A stretch of DNA of 64,000 nucleotides. Origin: Nakamurella leprariae (GTDB lineage: Bacteria > Actinomycetota > Actinomycetes > Mycobacteriales > Nakamurellaceae). Below, in pieces: positions 1 through 8,996 of this stretch (position 1 is its first letter; each line of letters begins with the position of its first letter). Location of the stretch: NCBI RefSeq assembly GCF_016918035.1, contig NZ_JAERWK010000007.1:53538-117537 (forward strand), read 5' to 3'. A program made the translations under genes and the position numbers. Below the pieces are notes generated by a model. It searched no databases and was not told the DNA's origin. It was given only the letters and a program-made list of their open reading frames with translations.

Positions 1-93
1 TGATTCGGCCCACGGACCGGCGTGGATGGTTGGGACGGTGCCCTGGACGGGTGATCCTGGACGGCCGCGATCGACGAGGAGGAGTTCCGACCG

Positions 94-915
94 GTGAGGC
101 CCGTGCGCTGTGCAGTCCCCCGTCCGGGCGACGCGCGCCGGAGGTTGGCCGCGGCGCTGACGCTGCTGGTCGTCGGGACGGGTGGGTGCGCCTGGTTGCC
201 GCCGACCGACCCGGCCCCGTCGGCCGGCACCGCGCCGGCGTCCTCCGCGATCGGCGCCGGCGTGTCGACCACCTCTGCCACCGGGGCGCTCACCGCCCAG
301 GCCGCCCTCGAGGCCCTGCCGGTCAAGGGCCGGGCCCCGCGCACCGGCTACGACCGGGACGAGTTCGGCAGTGCCTGGACCGACGACGTGGACCTGCCCA
401 GCGGGCACAACGGCTGCGACCAGCGGTCCGACGTGCTGCGCCGGGACCTGCGCGAGGTGGTCCTGAAGCCGGACTCGCGGGGGTGCGTGCCGCTGAGCGG
501 GACCCTGCTCGATCCGTACACCGGCGACACCGTGTCCTTCGTCCGCGGTCCGGACACCTCGGCGCAGGTGCAGATCGACCACGTGGTCGCACTGTCGAAC
601 GCCTGGCAGACCGGGGCGCAGCAGCTGGACGAGCAGCGACGCACCGAACTGGCCGCCGATCCGCTCAACCTGATGGCGGTGCAGGGGTCGGTGAACCAGG
701 CCAAGGGCGCCGGGGACGCCGCCACCTGGTTGCCGCCGGCCCGCTCGTCCTGGTGCGGGTACGTGGCCCGGCAGGTCGCGGTGAAGCGCAGCTACGGACT
801 GTGGGTCACGCCGCCGGAGCAGGAAGCGATCGCCCGGATCCTCGACGGCTGCCCCGGGCAGCCGCTGCCCGGAGCCGACGATCCCGGCGTGGTCACCCCG
901 GACCCGGCCACCTGA
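94..915 (+). CDS. Secreted HNH endonuclease family protein (DUF1524/GmrSD-like)
   Basis: The protein of 273 residues begins at GTG, with a purine-rich GAGGAGG stretch about 10 bases upstream. Residues 15-31 form a positively charged then hydrophobic export signal ending at Cys32; the lipobox (GTGGC) is weak, so it may be secreted rather than lipidated. A low-complexity Ala/Ser/Thr linker follows. The mature part carries the nuclease core: a D-x-D-x-N-G-C-D-x-R segment near residue 105, the metal-binding IDHVVAL with D162-H163, and a downstream DPLNL-x(8)-N-x-x-K motif, which together are the beta-beta-alpha-metal signature of secreted actinobacterial HNH proteins. It probably cuts DNA outside the cell. 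No partner gene is evident; it stands alone at the left end. Confidence 0.85.
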   Translation: MRPVRCAVPRPGDARRRLAAALTLLVVGTGGCAWLPPTDPAPSAGTAPASSAIGAGVSTTSATGALTAQAALEALPVKGRAPRTGYDRDEFGSAWTDDVDLPSGHNGCDQRSDVLRRDLREVVLKPDSRGCVPLSGTLLDPYTGDTVSFVRGPDTSAQVQIDHVVALSNAWQTGAQQLDEQRRTELAADPLNLMAVQGSVNQAKGAGDAATWLPPARSSWCGYVARQVAVKRSYGLWVTPPEQEAIARILDGCPGQPLPGADDPGVVTPDPAT

Positions 916-1031
916 GGAACACCCGGACGCCCCGGACGGTGAATTCAGGGTGCCCCCCGAGGACACGACGGCCGGGCGACGGGCAGAGTGGACGGTGTCG
1001 CCGGACGAGGGTCCGGATGTTCCGAGGAGGA

Positions 1032-1217
1032 ATGATGGACCGCTTCCTGAAGATCGTCGGCATCGTCGTGCTGGCCTTCGTCGCGTTCGCGATCGTGGGC
1101 AAGCTGCTGGGCTTCCTGATCTCGGCGGTGTTCTGGATCGCGCTGATCGCCGGCGGGGTCTGGGCCGTCACGGCCATCGCCAACAAGTCGCGCAACCAGG
1201 TCGGCCCGCGCCGCTGA
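1032..1217 (+). CDS. Small hydrophobic membrane protein
   Basis: This 61-residue ORF is preceded by a strong GAGGAGG ribosome site ending one base before the first ATG and four before the second (1035), so the second ATG is the likelier start. Residues 5-52 are almost continuously hydrophobic (two short transmembrane stretches split by G-K-L-L-G), and the tail is basic (NKSRNQVGPRR). I do not recognise a named family; tiny two-helix membrane proteins of this kind are frequent and uncharacterised in actinobacteria. It lies between the nuclease and the aminotransferase, 29 bases before the latter's start, so the two may be cotranscribed. Confidence 0.6.
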   Translation: MMDRFLKIVGIVVLAFVAFAIVGKLLGFLISAVFWIALIAGGVWAVTAIANKSRNQVGPRR

Positions 1218-1246
1218 CCACCGTCCGGGGCGGGCAGGATGGGTGG

Positions 1247-2431
1247 GTGTCCGAGCGATCCGCCGACCTGGTCCCGCGCTTCTCCCGCTCCACCCGGTCC
1301 GGGGTGGCGCCCTTCCACGTGATGCGGGTGCTGGCTGCGGCGGCCCGCCGGACCGAGGCCGGGCTGCCTGTGTTCAACCTGGCCGCCGGCCAGCCGGCCA
1401 CCCCGGCCCCCGAACCGGTGCTGGCCGCGGCCCGCCGCATGCTCGACGAGCAGGTGCTGGGCTACACCGACCCGGTCGGGATCGCGCCGTTGCGCCGGGC
1501 CATCGCCGCCCACTACCGGGACCGCTACGACCTGCCCGTGGATCCGGCGCAGATCGTGGTGACCACCGGATCGTCCGGCGGGTTCCTGCTCGCGTTCCTG
1601 GCCGGGTTCGACGCCGGCGACCGGGTCGGCCTGGCCCGGCCCGGCTATCCGGCGTACCGCAACATCTTGCGGTCGCTGGACTGCGAGGTGGTCGACCTGC
1701 CTTGCGGGCCGGACACCCGCTACCAGCCGACCGTCGCCATGCTCGACGGGCTGGACCTGGCCGGGCTCATCGTGGCCAGCCCGGCCAATCCGACCGGCAC
1801 GGTGCTGCCTGAAGCGGAACTGGCGACTCTCGCCACCCGGTGCGCCGACCGCGGTATCCGGCTCATCTCGGACGAGATCTACCACGGCATCACCTATCCC
1901 GGCCCGACCACGGTCGCGACCACCTGCGCGTGGTCGACCGACCGCACCGGCTTCGTGGTCAACTCGTTCAGCAAGTACTGGTCGATGACCGGCTGGCGCA
2001 TCGGCTGGCTGCTGGTGCCGGACGACCTGGTCGACACCGTGGACGCACTGGCCGGCAACCTGGCCATCTGCCCGCCGGCCCCGGCCCAGTACGCCGCCCT
2101 CGCCGCGTTCGACGCCACGGCCGAGTGCGACGGCCACGTGGTCGAGTACGCCGCGAACCGGCAGGTGCTGCTGTCCGGCCTGGCCGAGCTGGGCATCACC
2201 CGCACCGCCCCGGCCGACGGCGCGTTCTACGTCTACGCCGACGTCTCGGACCTCACCGACGACTCGGCCGTGCTGGCCCAGCGATTGCTGCACGAGGTGG
2301 GGGTGGCCACAGCGCCGGGCATGGACTTCGACCCGGTCGACGGGCACCGCTTCCTGCGGTTCTCCTTCGCCGGCAGCCGGGGCACGATCGTGGAGGCGCT
2401 GGCCGCGATGCGGGCGTTCCTGGGCCGCTGA
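1247..2431 (+). CDS. Class I/II PLP-dependent aminotransferase
   Basis: The start is set at GTG 1247 ([12 protein letters not shown]), giving 394 residues, the usual length for fold-type I aminotransferases; the upstream in-frame extension has no such character. Visible landmarks are the N-terminal substrate loop ending [10 protein letters not shown], the cofactor-phosphate segment TTGSSGGF, the SPANPTGT motif, [10 protein letters not shown] (the pyridine-N-binding Asp and the Tyr), and the Schiff-base lysine K243 in [15 protein letters not shown]. The C-terminal arginine segment is RFSFAG. It should catalyse reversible amino-group transfer between an amino acid and a 2-oxoacid in the cytoplasm; the substrate cannot be read from the sequence. 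It converges with purD, with only 23 bases between the two stops. Confidence 0.92.
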   Translation: MSERSADLVPRFSRSTRSGVAPFHVMRVLAAAARRTEAGLPVFNLAAGQPATPAPEPVLAAARRMLDEQVLGYTDPVGIAPLRRAIAAHYRDRYDLPVDPAQIVVTTGSSGGFLLAFLAGFDAGDRVGLARPGYPAYRNILRSLDCEVVDLPCGPDTRYQPTVAMLDGLDLAGLIVASPANPTGTVLPEAELATLATRCADRGIRLISDEIYHGITYPGPTTVATTCAWSTDRTGFVVNSFSKYWSMTGWRIGWLLVPDDLVDTVDALAGNLAICPPAPAQYAALAAFDATAECDGHVVEYAANRQVLLSGLAELGITRTAPADGAFYVYADVSDLTDDSAVLAQRLLHEVGVATAPGMDFDPVDGHRFLRFSFAGSRGTIVEALAAMRAFLGR

Positions 2432-2454
2432 GTGGACCGCCGGGCCGGTCTGAC

Positions 2455-3714
2455 TCAGGCGGTGGGCAGGGCGATCTCGCCGCGGACCGCGGCGAGCGCG
2501 ATGTCGGTGCGGTGCTGTGCGCCGCGCATGCCGACCGCGTCGACCAGCCGGTACGCCGTGTCCCGGGCGGCCCCCAGATCGGTGCCGGTGCCGACCACCG
2601 ACAGCACCCGGCCGCCGGCCGAGACCAGCGCGCCGGTCTCGGACCGCGCGGTCCCGGCGTGCAGCACGCCGTCGGTCTCGGCGCCGGTGATCTCCTCGCC
2701 GGTGAGCGGGGTGCCGGGGTAACCGGCCGCGGCCAGCACCACGGTGACGGCCGCGCCGTCCCGCCAGCGCAGTTCGGTGCCGGCCAGGTCGCCGCGGGCG
2801 GCGGCGGTGAGCAGCTCGCCCAGCGGGGAGTCCAGCAGCTCCAGCACCACCTGGGTCTCCGGGTCACCGAAGCGGCAGTTGAACTCGATGACCTTGGGCC
2901 CGGTCGCGGTGAGCACCAGGCCGGCGTACAGCAGGCCGGCGAACGGCGCGCCCCGGCGGCGCATCTCGTCCAACACCGGCTGCACCACCGAGGCGATCAC
3001 GCGGTCGGCCAGGTCGGCGGGTGCCCAGGGCAACGGCGCGTAGGCGCCCATGCCGCCGGTGTTGGGGCCGGTGTCACCGTCGCCGATCCGCTTGAAGTCC
3101 TGGGCCGGCAGCAGCGCGACCGCCCGCGTCCCGTCGCACACGGCGAACAGCGACACCTCGGGGCCGGCCAGGTACTCCTCGACCAGCACCGGGTGGCCGG
3201 CCGCCAGCACTGCGCGGGCGTGCGCGGTCGCGGCATCCGGATCGGCGGTGACCACCACTCCCTTCCCCGCGGCCAGACCGTCGTCCTTGACGACGAACGG
3301 CGACCCGCAGGCGGCCAGCGCGTCGGCGATGCCGTCGGGGTGGGTGACGGTCACGGCGGCGGCGGTCGGCACCCCGGCGGCGGCCATCACGTCCTTGGCG
3401 AACGCCTTGGAGCCCTCCAGCCGAGCCGCCGCGGCGGTCGGCCCGAACACCGGCACCCCAGCCACGGCCAGGGCGTCCGCGGCCCCGTTCACCAGCGGGA
3501 CCTCCGGGCCGATCACGACGAGGTCGACCCCGAGCCGGACGGCCAGCGCGGCCACCTGGTCCGGATCGCCGACGACCAGCGGATGGGTGGTGGCCAGTGC
3601 CGCGGTGCCGGCGTTGCCCGGTGCGACGTGCAGGTCGGTGACCGCGGGATCCCGCCGCAGGGCCCGCAACAGGGCGTGTTCGCGGGCTCCGGAACCGATG
3701 ACGAGGATGCGCAC
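2455..3714 (-). CDS. purD: Phosphoribosylamine--glycine ligase (GARS)
   Basis: This 419-residue protein (GTG start) is a full-length PurD, the ATP-grasp enzyme joining phosphoribosylamine and glycine in the second step of purine synthesis. The N-terminal domain begins with [11 protein letters not shown], the family signature. The ATP-grasp part shows [11 protein letters not shown] (nucleotide-binding lysines) and [10 protein letters not shown], and the metal-binding core reads [12 protein letters not shown] near residue 290. The order and length match the single-function bacterial enzyme (no PurN or PurM fusion). It lies on the opposite strand to the flanking genes and is not in an operon with purA at 15.1 kb, although both belong to the same pathway. 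Confidence 0.97.
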   Translation of the reverse strand: MRILVIGSGAREHALLRALRRDPAVTDLHVAPGNAGTAALATTHPLVVGDPDQVAALAVRLGVDLVVIGPEVPLVNGAADALAVAGVPVFGPTAAAARLEGSKAFAKDVMAAAGVPTAAAVTVTHPDGIADALAACGSPFVVKDDGLAAGKGVVVTADPDAATAHARAVLAAGHPVLVEEYLAGPEVSLFAVCDGTRAVALLPAQDFKRIGDGDTGPNTGGMGAYAPLPWAPADLADRVIASVVQPVLDEMRRRGAPFAGLLYAGLVLTATGPKVIEFNCRFGDPETQVVLELLDSPLGELLTAAARGDLAGTELRWRDGAAVTVVLAAAGYPGTPLTGEEITGAETDGVLHAGTARSETGALVSAGGRVLSVVGTGTDLGAARDTAYRLVDAVGMRGAQHRTDIALAAVRGEIALPTA

Positions 3715-3824
3715 GGTCGATGACCCTATCGGCTCGGCGGGCCGCGGCCAGGGCCCTGAGCCAGGTCCTGACCTGCCGTTGCTACCGTCCCGATCACCGG
3801 CGAGGTCGCACGAGGGAGTCCAGG

Positions 3825-4259
3825 ATGCCCACCTTCCGCACCACGCTGTTCCAGGACGGCAACAACGTCGGCATCGAGGTGCCGGCCGAGGTGGTCGAGG
3901 CGTTCGGCGCCGGCAAGCGGGTGCCCGTCCGGGTCACCGTGCAGCAGTACTCCTACGACTCCACCATCGCGGTGATGGGCGGCCGGTTCCTGATCCCCCT
4001 GGCCGCGTCCCACCGGAAGGCGGCCGGGGTGGCCGGCGGTGACGAGGTCACCGTCACGCTCGAGCACGACGCCGCGCCACGCAGTGTGGAGCTCCCCGAG
4101 GACCTGGCCGCCGCGCTGGTCGAGGCGGGCGTCCGGGACGCGTTCGACGCACTGGCTCCCAGCCGGCGCAAGGAGCACGTGCGGGCAGTGACCGAGGCCA
4201 AGGCCGAGGCGACCCGGCAGCGGCGCATCGTCAAGGTGGTCGAGCAGCTCGGGAGCTGA
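3825..4259 (+). CDS. YdeI/OmpD-associated family protein (DUF1905)
   Basis: The ATG at 3825 ([12 protein letters not shown]) follows a GAGGGAG ribosome site, giving 144 residues. Residues 1-85 look like the DUF1905 beta-barrel ([24 protein letters not shown], then GGRFLIPL and [11 protein letters not shown]), and residues 90-144 like the OmdA/YdeI helical tail ([26 protein letters not shown]). The family is widespread in bacteria and is often listed as stress-associated, without a defined biochemical role. It is transcribed away from purD, with about 110 bases between the two starts. Confidence 0.8.
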   Translation: MPTFRTTLFQDGNNVGIEVPAEVVEAFGAGKRVPVRVTVQQYSYDSTIAVMGGRFLIPLAASHRKAAGVAGGDEVTVTLEHDAAPRSVELPEDLAAALVEAGVRDAFDALAPSRRKEHVRAVTEAKAEATRQRRIVKVVEQLGS

Positions 4260-4297
4260 GGCCTGCCCGACCACCTGTCCGACTCCTGACCTGCGGA

Positions 4298-4927
4298 TCA
4301 GCGCCGACCGCTGCCCGCGGGTTCGGTCGCCGGCTCGGGCCCCAACTGATCGATCAGTTGGCCGAACAGGCTGCGGACGTCCTGGCCCTGGCCGCGGGCC
4401 AGCGTGACGTATCGATCGGTGAGCCGGCGCAGGCGCTGCAGCCGGCTCTGGTCGTCACGGTCCCCGTCCATCTCCGGGGCCTTGCCTCCCGAACCCCAAT
4501 CGTCGAAGTCGCCGGGATAGGCGGCCTGCAGTTGGGCGATCCAGGCGCCCTCGGCGGTGTCGTTGGCCGGCGGCATGAAGTAACCCGCCTCCATGATCCA
4601 GCTGTACGGCACCTCGTCGATCGAGACGACGACCTGGTTGGGCGCCGCACTGGTGACGTCGACGACGAGGTCGTAGCAGCGCTGGACGATCTGCTGACGG
4701 GCGACCTCGGAGCGTCCGTCGCGGATACTGCCGTGGACGATGATCGACGGAGCCAGCTCGCCGGCGGTGTACATGAGCCCGAACGGCACGGGCTGGAACA
4801 CGATGCGGACGAACGGTTCCGGTGCGTTGGTCACGTCGTGGTGGATCCTGGTGATGCCTCGAGCGAGGCGGTCCCGCTGGGTGACGGTCAGCGGGAGACC
4901 GCAGTGGGCGACCTGGTAGATGGGCAT
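4298..4927 (-). CDS. cis-CaaD-like tautomerase-superfamily protein
   Basis: The start is fixed by MPIYQVAH: removal of Met exposes the catalytic Pro1 of the tautomerase superfamily. The first ~125 residues align by eye with cis-3-chloroacrylic acid dehalogenase: Pro1, His28 (ITRIHHD), the VHG-x-x-R-D-G-R-S loop with Arg68 and Arg71 (Arg70/Arg73 in cis-CaaD) and Glu112 in IMEAGYF (Glu114 in cis-CaaD). The position of cis-CaaD Tyr103 appears to be Ser here (VVVSIDE), so the reaction may be a tautomerisation or hydration rather than dehalogenation. A C-terminal extension of about 85 residues (SRLQRLRRLTDRY...) is absent from the short enzymes. It is divergent from the AfsR-type regulator at 5108, which is a plausible controller. 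Confidence 0.8.
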   Translation of the reverse strand: MPIYQVAHCGLPLTVTQRDRLARGITRIHHDVTNAPEPFVRIVFQPVPFGLMYTAGELAPSIIVHGSIRDGRSEVARQQIVQRCYDLVVDVTSAAPNQVVVSIDEVPYSWIMEAGYFMPPANDTAEGAWIAQLQAAYPGDFDDWGSGGKAPEMDGDRDDQSRLQRLRRLTDRYVTLARGQGQDVRSLFGQLIDQLGPEPATEPAGSGRR

Positions 4928-5107
4928 CGGGTGCTCCTTGGGTGTGGCCGGGGCCGCTGGACGGTTGGTCCCGGCGTTCCGGCGAGGACGGCTCGAGCAT
5001 CCGAGAAGTCGATCCGGTCCCGATCCAGTGCCTGTCCAGTCCGGCCGATCCAGTTCGAACGACGCTCGGGCGGGCCGGGCGCCCGGGCGCGGACTACCGT
5101 CGCTCGC

Positions 5108-8050
5108 GTGCGTGTCCGTGATCTCGGTCCTCTGCTCATCGAGCAGGGCGGGCGTGCGCAACCGGTGCTGGGCACCAAGGGTCCGGCGATGCTGGCCCTG
5201 CTCACCATCCACGCCAACGAGCACGTGTCGGTGGACGCGCTGACGGCGGCCGCCTGGGGCGACCACGCGCCAGCCGGCGTCGCCTCCACCCTGCTCTCCC
5301 ACATCTGGCGGCTCCGTCAACTGGTGGAGCCCGACCGCCGCAGCGGTCGGCCCCCACAGGTGCTGCTCAACGACGCCGGCGGGTACCGGCTGGTGGGCAC
5401 TCCGTCGACCATCGACTCGCTGTTCCTGGCCGAGACGACCGCTCGGGTCCGCGACGCGCTGTCCGCGGGTCGGCTCGATGCGGCACTCGGTCGGGCGGAC
5501 GAGGCCCTGAGCCGGTGGCGCGGTCGTCCGTACGGTCGAGCCGCCGACGCGGACTGGGCCCGGCCTGCGGTGGCACGGCTCGACGAGTTGCGGGAGCACC
5601 TGCAGGAACGACGCATCGCGGTCCTCGTCGCACTCGGCGCGCTGGACACCGCCCTGTCCGACCTCCGTCCGCTGCTCGCCGCCTGCCCGTTCCACGAGAC
5701 GCTCCGGGCGCTGCAGATGGAGGCGCTGCACCGCAGCGGTCGCACGGAGCAGGCTCTGGAGGCCTACCACGAGGCTCGGCGGACCCTCCTCGACGAGCTC
5801 GGCATCGAACCTGGCCGCGACCTGCGGGCGTTGCACCGCCGCATCCTCGATGACGACCCCGACCTGGCGGGCCCGCCGACGACGACCACCGCACCGATCA
5901 CCGCGCGCGGACCGGGACCAGCGGAGCCGCCGGACGTCGCGCCGCCGCGGCCGTCGGCCGGAGTCCACCTGCCGTCGACCCTGACGCCGCTGATCGGACG
6001 GGATGCCGACGTGTCCCGGCTGGTCCGCCTCCTGAAGGACCAGCAGCTCGTCACCATCACCGGGCCGGCCGGGAGCGGCAAGACCCGGCTGGCCCTCGAG
6101 GTGGCCCGGACCGGTGCCGAGGCCTACGAAGAGGGTGTGTGGTTCGTCGACCTCGTCGGCGTCGACGACCCCACACTGGTCGTGGACGTCGTCGCGTCCA
6201 CCATCGGTTTCGTCCCGTCGGCCGACGCGACCCCGGTGCAGGACCTGCGTCGCTACCTGACCGACCGACGGGTACTCGTGGTCCTGGACAACTGCGAGCA
6301 CCTGCTGGCGTCGGTTGCGTCGATGGTGCAGGTGGTCCTCGACGATCCGCCCGACGGTGCCGTGGCCCGGATCCTGGCCACCAGCCGTGAGCGGCTCGGG
6401 GTGGCCGGCGAGGTCGGGTGGACGCTCGAACCGCTCGCACTTCCATTGCCCGGCGACGACCCGTCCGACCACTCGGCCGTGCAGCTCTTCCTGCAACGGC
6501 TGCTGGCGGCCGATCCCGGACTGGAGGTCGACGAGCGGACCATGGCCGCCGTCGTCGACATCTGCGTCGCCCTGGACGGTCTCCCGCTGCCGCTGGAGCT
6601 TGCCGCTGCCCGCGCTCCTGCGTTCTCACTGACCGAGATCGCCAGCCAGGTGCGCGCCGATCCCGGTCGACTGCGACGACCGGGCCGGGGTGGCCATGAC
6701 CACCGGATCACGCTGCGCTCCACCATCGACCGGAGCTACCAACTGCTCACCGATGGCGAGCGGGCGGCGCACCGGCAGCTCTCCGTCCTGCCCGGCCCGT
6801 TCACGCAGGCCGCCGCGGCCGCAGTCCTCGACACCCACGTCGATGACGCCGGGGACGTCCTGGTCGAACTGGTCCACCGATCGATGCTCACTCGCGTCGG
6901 CGCGGACCATCCAGATCACCCGACGACCTTCCGGCAGCTCGTCACGGTCCGCGACCACGCACGCACGTCCCTGCGCACCATCGGGATGGCCGGCCAGGTC
7001 GAGCTGCGCCGCGATCACTTCATCACCGAGCTCATCGGCCGCCGGCCGCCACTGGGCACGACCGGGGAGCCTGCCTGGTACGACGCGCTCGACGACGATC
7101 ACGCCACGGTGCGGGCCACGCTCACCCGTCGCCTCATCGAGTCACCGTCCGCGTCCGGTGAGCTGTTGGCGGCCCCGCTGAGTTTCTACTGGTACTACCG
7201 CGGTCGTCTCGTCGAGGCGACACGCTGGTTGACCCTGGAGCACGACCTGCGACGGGACGGTGACGCCCGCGACCTCGCCGTGACCCGACTGGCGTTGGCG
7301 GCGATCCTCACTCTGCAGGGCCGCCATCGGCAGGCTCGGCCCCACTTCGACGCGGCGCTCACCGCCCGACCCGCACGGGGCGACCCCCGGATCGACCCGA
7401 TGACCGAGATGCTGGTCGGGGCCATGGCGGCCGCCTGGGTCACCGATCACCATGCCCTGCTCCTCGAGCTGCACCGGCACCTGCGGGCGCTGGCCGAGAA
7501 GACGGACACCGTCCACCTGCACCTGCTGGTGGACGCGGTCGACGTCCTGGCGCTGGCCGCGAGCGAACAGCGCGAGTCGGCGCTGACCCAGGCGGTGCAG
7601 GTCCAGCACCGGGCCGCCGCGGCTGGTGTCCCGATGGCGAGCTGGCTGGTCTCCGGCCCCCCATTGGCCGTCTCCCTGTTCTCCGGTCGGCCGGAGGAGG
7701 GCATCCCCTGGGTCGAGCGGTGCATGGCCGACCACTTCCCCTCCGGCACGGGCGCCGGCGGTGCCTTCATCGAGACCCGGGCGAACTTCGCCGCCCAGCA
7801 ACGCGATCTCCGCCTGGCCGCCCGGCTCTACGGCGCTGCCCACGCCACCACCCGGCGGGTCGGCATGCGCTGGCCGTGGCGCGACCTGACGCTCCAGCTG
7901 ATCGATGTCACCCGCGACGGCCTGCCGGACGGCGAGTTCGACGACCACTGGCGCGCCGGTCAGGATCTGACCCCCCTTGGCGTCCTCGACGGTCTGCGCC
8001 ACGGCTGGACGGATCGAGGCGTTGCGAGCCCCACCGACGGCGCTCGGTGA
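5108..8050 (+). CDS. AfsR/SARP-family transcriptional regulator with NB-ARC-like ATPase
   Basis: GTG 5108 (VRVRDLGPLLIEQGG) is the typical SARP beginning and gives 980 residues. The domains in order are: winged-helix DNA-binding domain (about 1-95, with TLLSHIWRLRQLVEP); bacterial transcriptional activator domain (about 100-245, with HETLRALQMEALHRSG and LDELGIEPGRDLRALH); a Pro/Thr linker; an ATPase core with Walker A GPAGSGKTRL (K325), Walker B VLVVLDNCEHLL and a sensor RILATSRERL; and a helical TPR-like C terminus. AfsR-type proteins are activators responding to ATP and often to kinases. It lies between a divergent tautomerase and the kynA operon, either of which may be a target. Its stop is 46 bases before kynA. 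Confidence 0.88.
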   Translation: MRVRDLGPLLIEQGGRAQPVLGTKGPAMLALLTIHANEHVSVDALTAAAWGDHAPAGVASTLLSHIWRLRQLVEPDRRSGRPPQVLLNDAGGYRLVGTPSTIDSLFLAETTARVRDALSAGRLDAALGRADEALSRWRGRPYGRAADADWARPAVARLDELREHLQERRIAVLVALGALDTALSDLRPLLAACPFHETLRALQMEALHRSGRTEQALEAYHEARRTLLDELGIEPGRDLRALHRRILDDDPDLAGPPTTTTAPITARGPGPAEPPDVAPPRPSAGVHLPSTLTPLIGRDADVSRLVRLLKDQQLVTITGPAGSGKTRLALEVARTGAEAYEEGVWFVDLVGVDDPTLVVDVVASTIGFVPSADATPVQDLRRYLTDRRVLVVLDNCEHLLASVASMVQVVLDDPPDGAVARILATSRERLGVAGEVGWTLEPLALPLPGDDPSDHSAVQLFLQRLLAADPGLEVDERTMAAVVDICVALDGLPLPLELAAARAPAFSLTEIASQVRADPGRLRRPGRGGHDHRITLRSTIDRSYQLLTDGERAAHRQLSVLPGPFTQAAAAAVLDTHVDDAGDVLVELVHRSMLTRVGADHPDHPTTFRQLVTVRDHARTSLRTIGMAGQVELRRDHFITELIGRRPPLGTTGEPAWYDALDDDHATVRATLTRRLIESPSASGELLAAPLSFYWYYRGRLVEATRWLTLEHDLRRDGDARDLAVTRLALAAILTLQGRHRQARPHFDAALTARPARGDPRIDPMTEMLVGAMAAAWVTDHHALLLELHRHLRALAEKTDTVHLHLLVDAVDVLALAASEQRESALTQAVQVQHRAAAAGVPMASWLVSGPPLAVSLFSGRPEEGIPWVERCMADHFPSGTGAGGAFIETRANFAAQQRDLRLAARLYGAAHATTRRVGMRWPWRDLTLQLIDVTRDGLPDGEFDDHWRAGQDLTPLGVLDGLRHGWTDRGVASPTDGAR

Positions 8051-8096
8051 TTTCATATCCTTGACGGACGTCACGAACTTGATAGGATCCGAGGTC

Positions 8097-8996
8097 ATGA
8101 CGTCATCGACGCCCGAGACCGAGGCCTCGCTCCGTCCGGCCGAGCGCCCGTTGGAAGCGTCGATCCGGACCGACTTCTCAGCCGGAACGCCGTCACCGAT
8201 GAGCTACGGCGACTACCTCGACCTGGACCGGCTGCTGTCCGCCCAGCACCCGCGCAGCTCCCCCGAGCACCACGACGAGATGCTGTTCATCGTCCAGCAC
8301 CAGACCAGCGAGCTCTGGTTCAAGCTGGTGCTGCACGAGCTGATCGCCGCGCGCGACCTGATCGCGGCGGACGACCTGGCACCCGCACTGAAGTGCCTGG
8401 CCCGGGTCAAGCACATCCAGCGGGTGCTCACCGAGCAGTGGTCGGTGCTGGCCACCCTCACGCCGCGGGAGTACTCCCAGTTCCGCGGCGTACTGGGCAA
8501 CGCCTCGGGCTTCCAGTCGTTCCAGTACCGCGCGGTGGAGTTCGTGCTGGGCAACAAGAACGCGAAGATGCTGCCGGTGTTCGACGCCGACCCGGCCGCC
8601 CACGAGCTACTGGCCGGGCTGCTCGCCACGCCGACCCTGTACGACGCGTTCCTGCACCTGGTGCACCGTCGCGGCTACCCGGTCCCGCAGGACGTGCTGG
8701 GCCGGGACGTGTCGCAGCCGTGGACGTTCCAGCCCGGACTGGTCCCGGTGTTCCGGGTCGTGTACGAGTCGCAGGACGCGCCGTGGGGGTTGTACGAGGC
8801 GTGCGAGAGCCTGGTCGACCTGGAGGACAACTTCCAGGCCTGGCGGTTCCGCCACCTGCGCACCGTGCAGCGGACCATCGGCTTCAGGACCGGCACCGGC
8901 GGCTCCTCGGGCGTCGACTTCCTGCGCCGGGCCCTCGATCTGACCTTCTTCCCCGAGTTGTTCGCCGTTCGCACCGAGATCGGAGTGCCCCGTTGA
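8097..8996 (+). CDS. kynA: Tryptophan 2,3-dioxygenase
   Basis: The enzyme of 299 residues opens the indole ring of tryptophan to N-formylkynurenine, using haem. Diagnostic segments are SYGDYLDLDRLL, the active-site FIVQHQTSELWFKLVLHEL, FQSFQYRAVEF, the haem-ligand region WRFRHLRTVQRTIGF and the substrate loop GTGGSSGVDFLRR. ATG 8097 is preceded by GAGG. An in-frame upstream extension would run back into the SARP gene and is rejected. The stop codon overlaps the TTG start of kynU, indicating translational coupling in a degradative operon. No kynurenine formamidase is seen in this window. Confidence 0.96.
   Translation: MTSSTPETEASLRPAERPLEASIRTDFSAGTPSPMSYGDYLDLDRLLSAQHPRSSPEHHDEMLFIVQHQTSELWFKLVLHELIAARDLIAADDLAPALKCLARVKHIQRVLTEQWSVLATLTPREYSQFRGVLGNASGFQSFQYRAVEFVLGNKNAKMLPVFDADPAAHELLAGLLATPTLYDAFLHLVHRRGYPVPQDVLGRDVSQPWTFQPGLVPVFRVVYESQDAPWGLYEACESLVDLEDNFQAWRFRHLRTVQRTIGFRTGTGGSSGVDFLRRALDLTFFPELFAVRTEIGVPR

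Noticed and set aside
893..1020. Coding continuation upstream of the small membrane protein
   Set aside because: A long frame from position 30 runs in but lacks coding character and lies across the nuclease gene; the ribosome site before 1032/1035 fixes the real start.
893..2347. Long minus-strand open frame antisense to the aminotransferase
   Set aside because: Composition is Arg/Gly/His-rich with no family motif; it is the mirror of a GC-rich gene with clear PLP-enzyme signatures.
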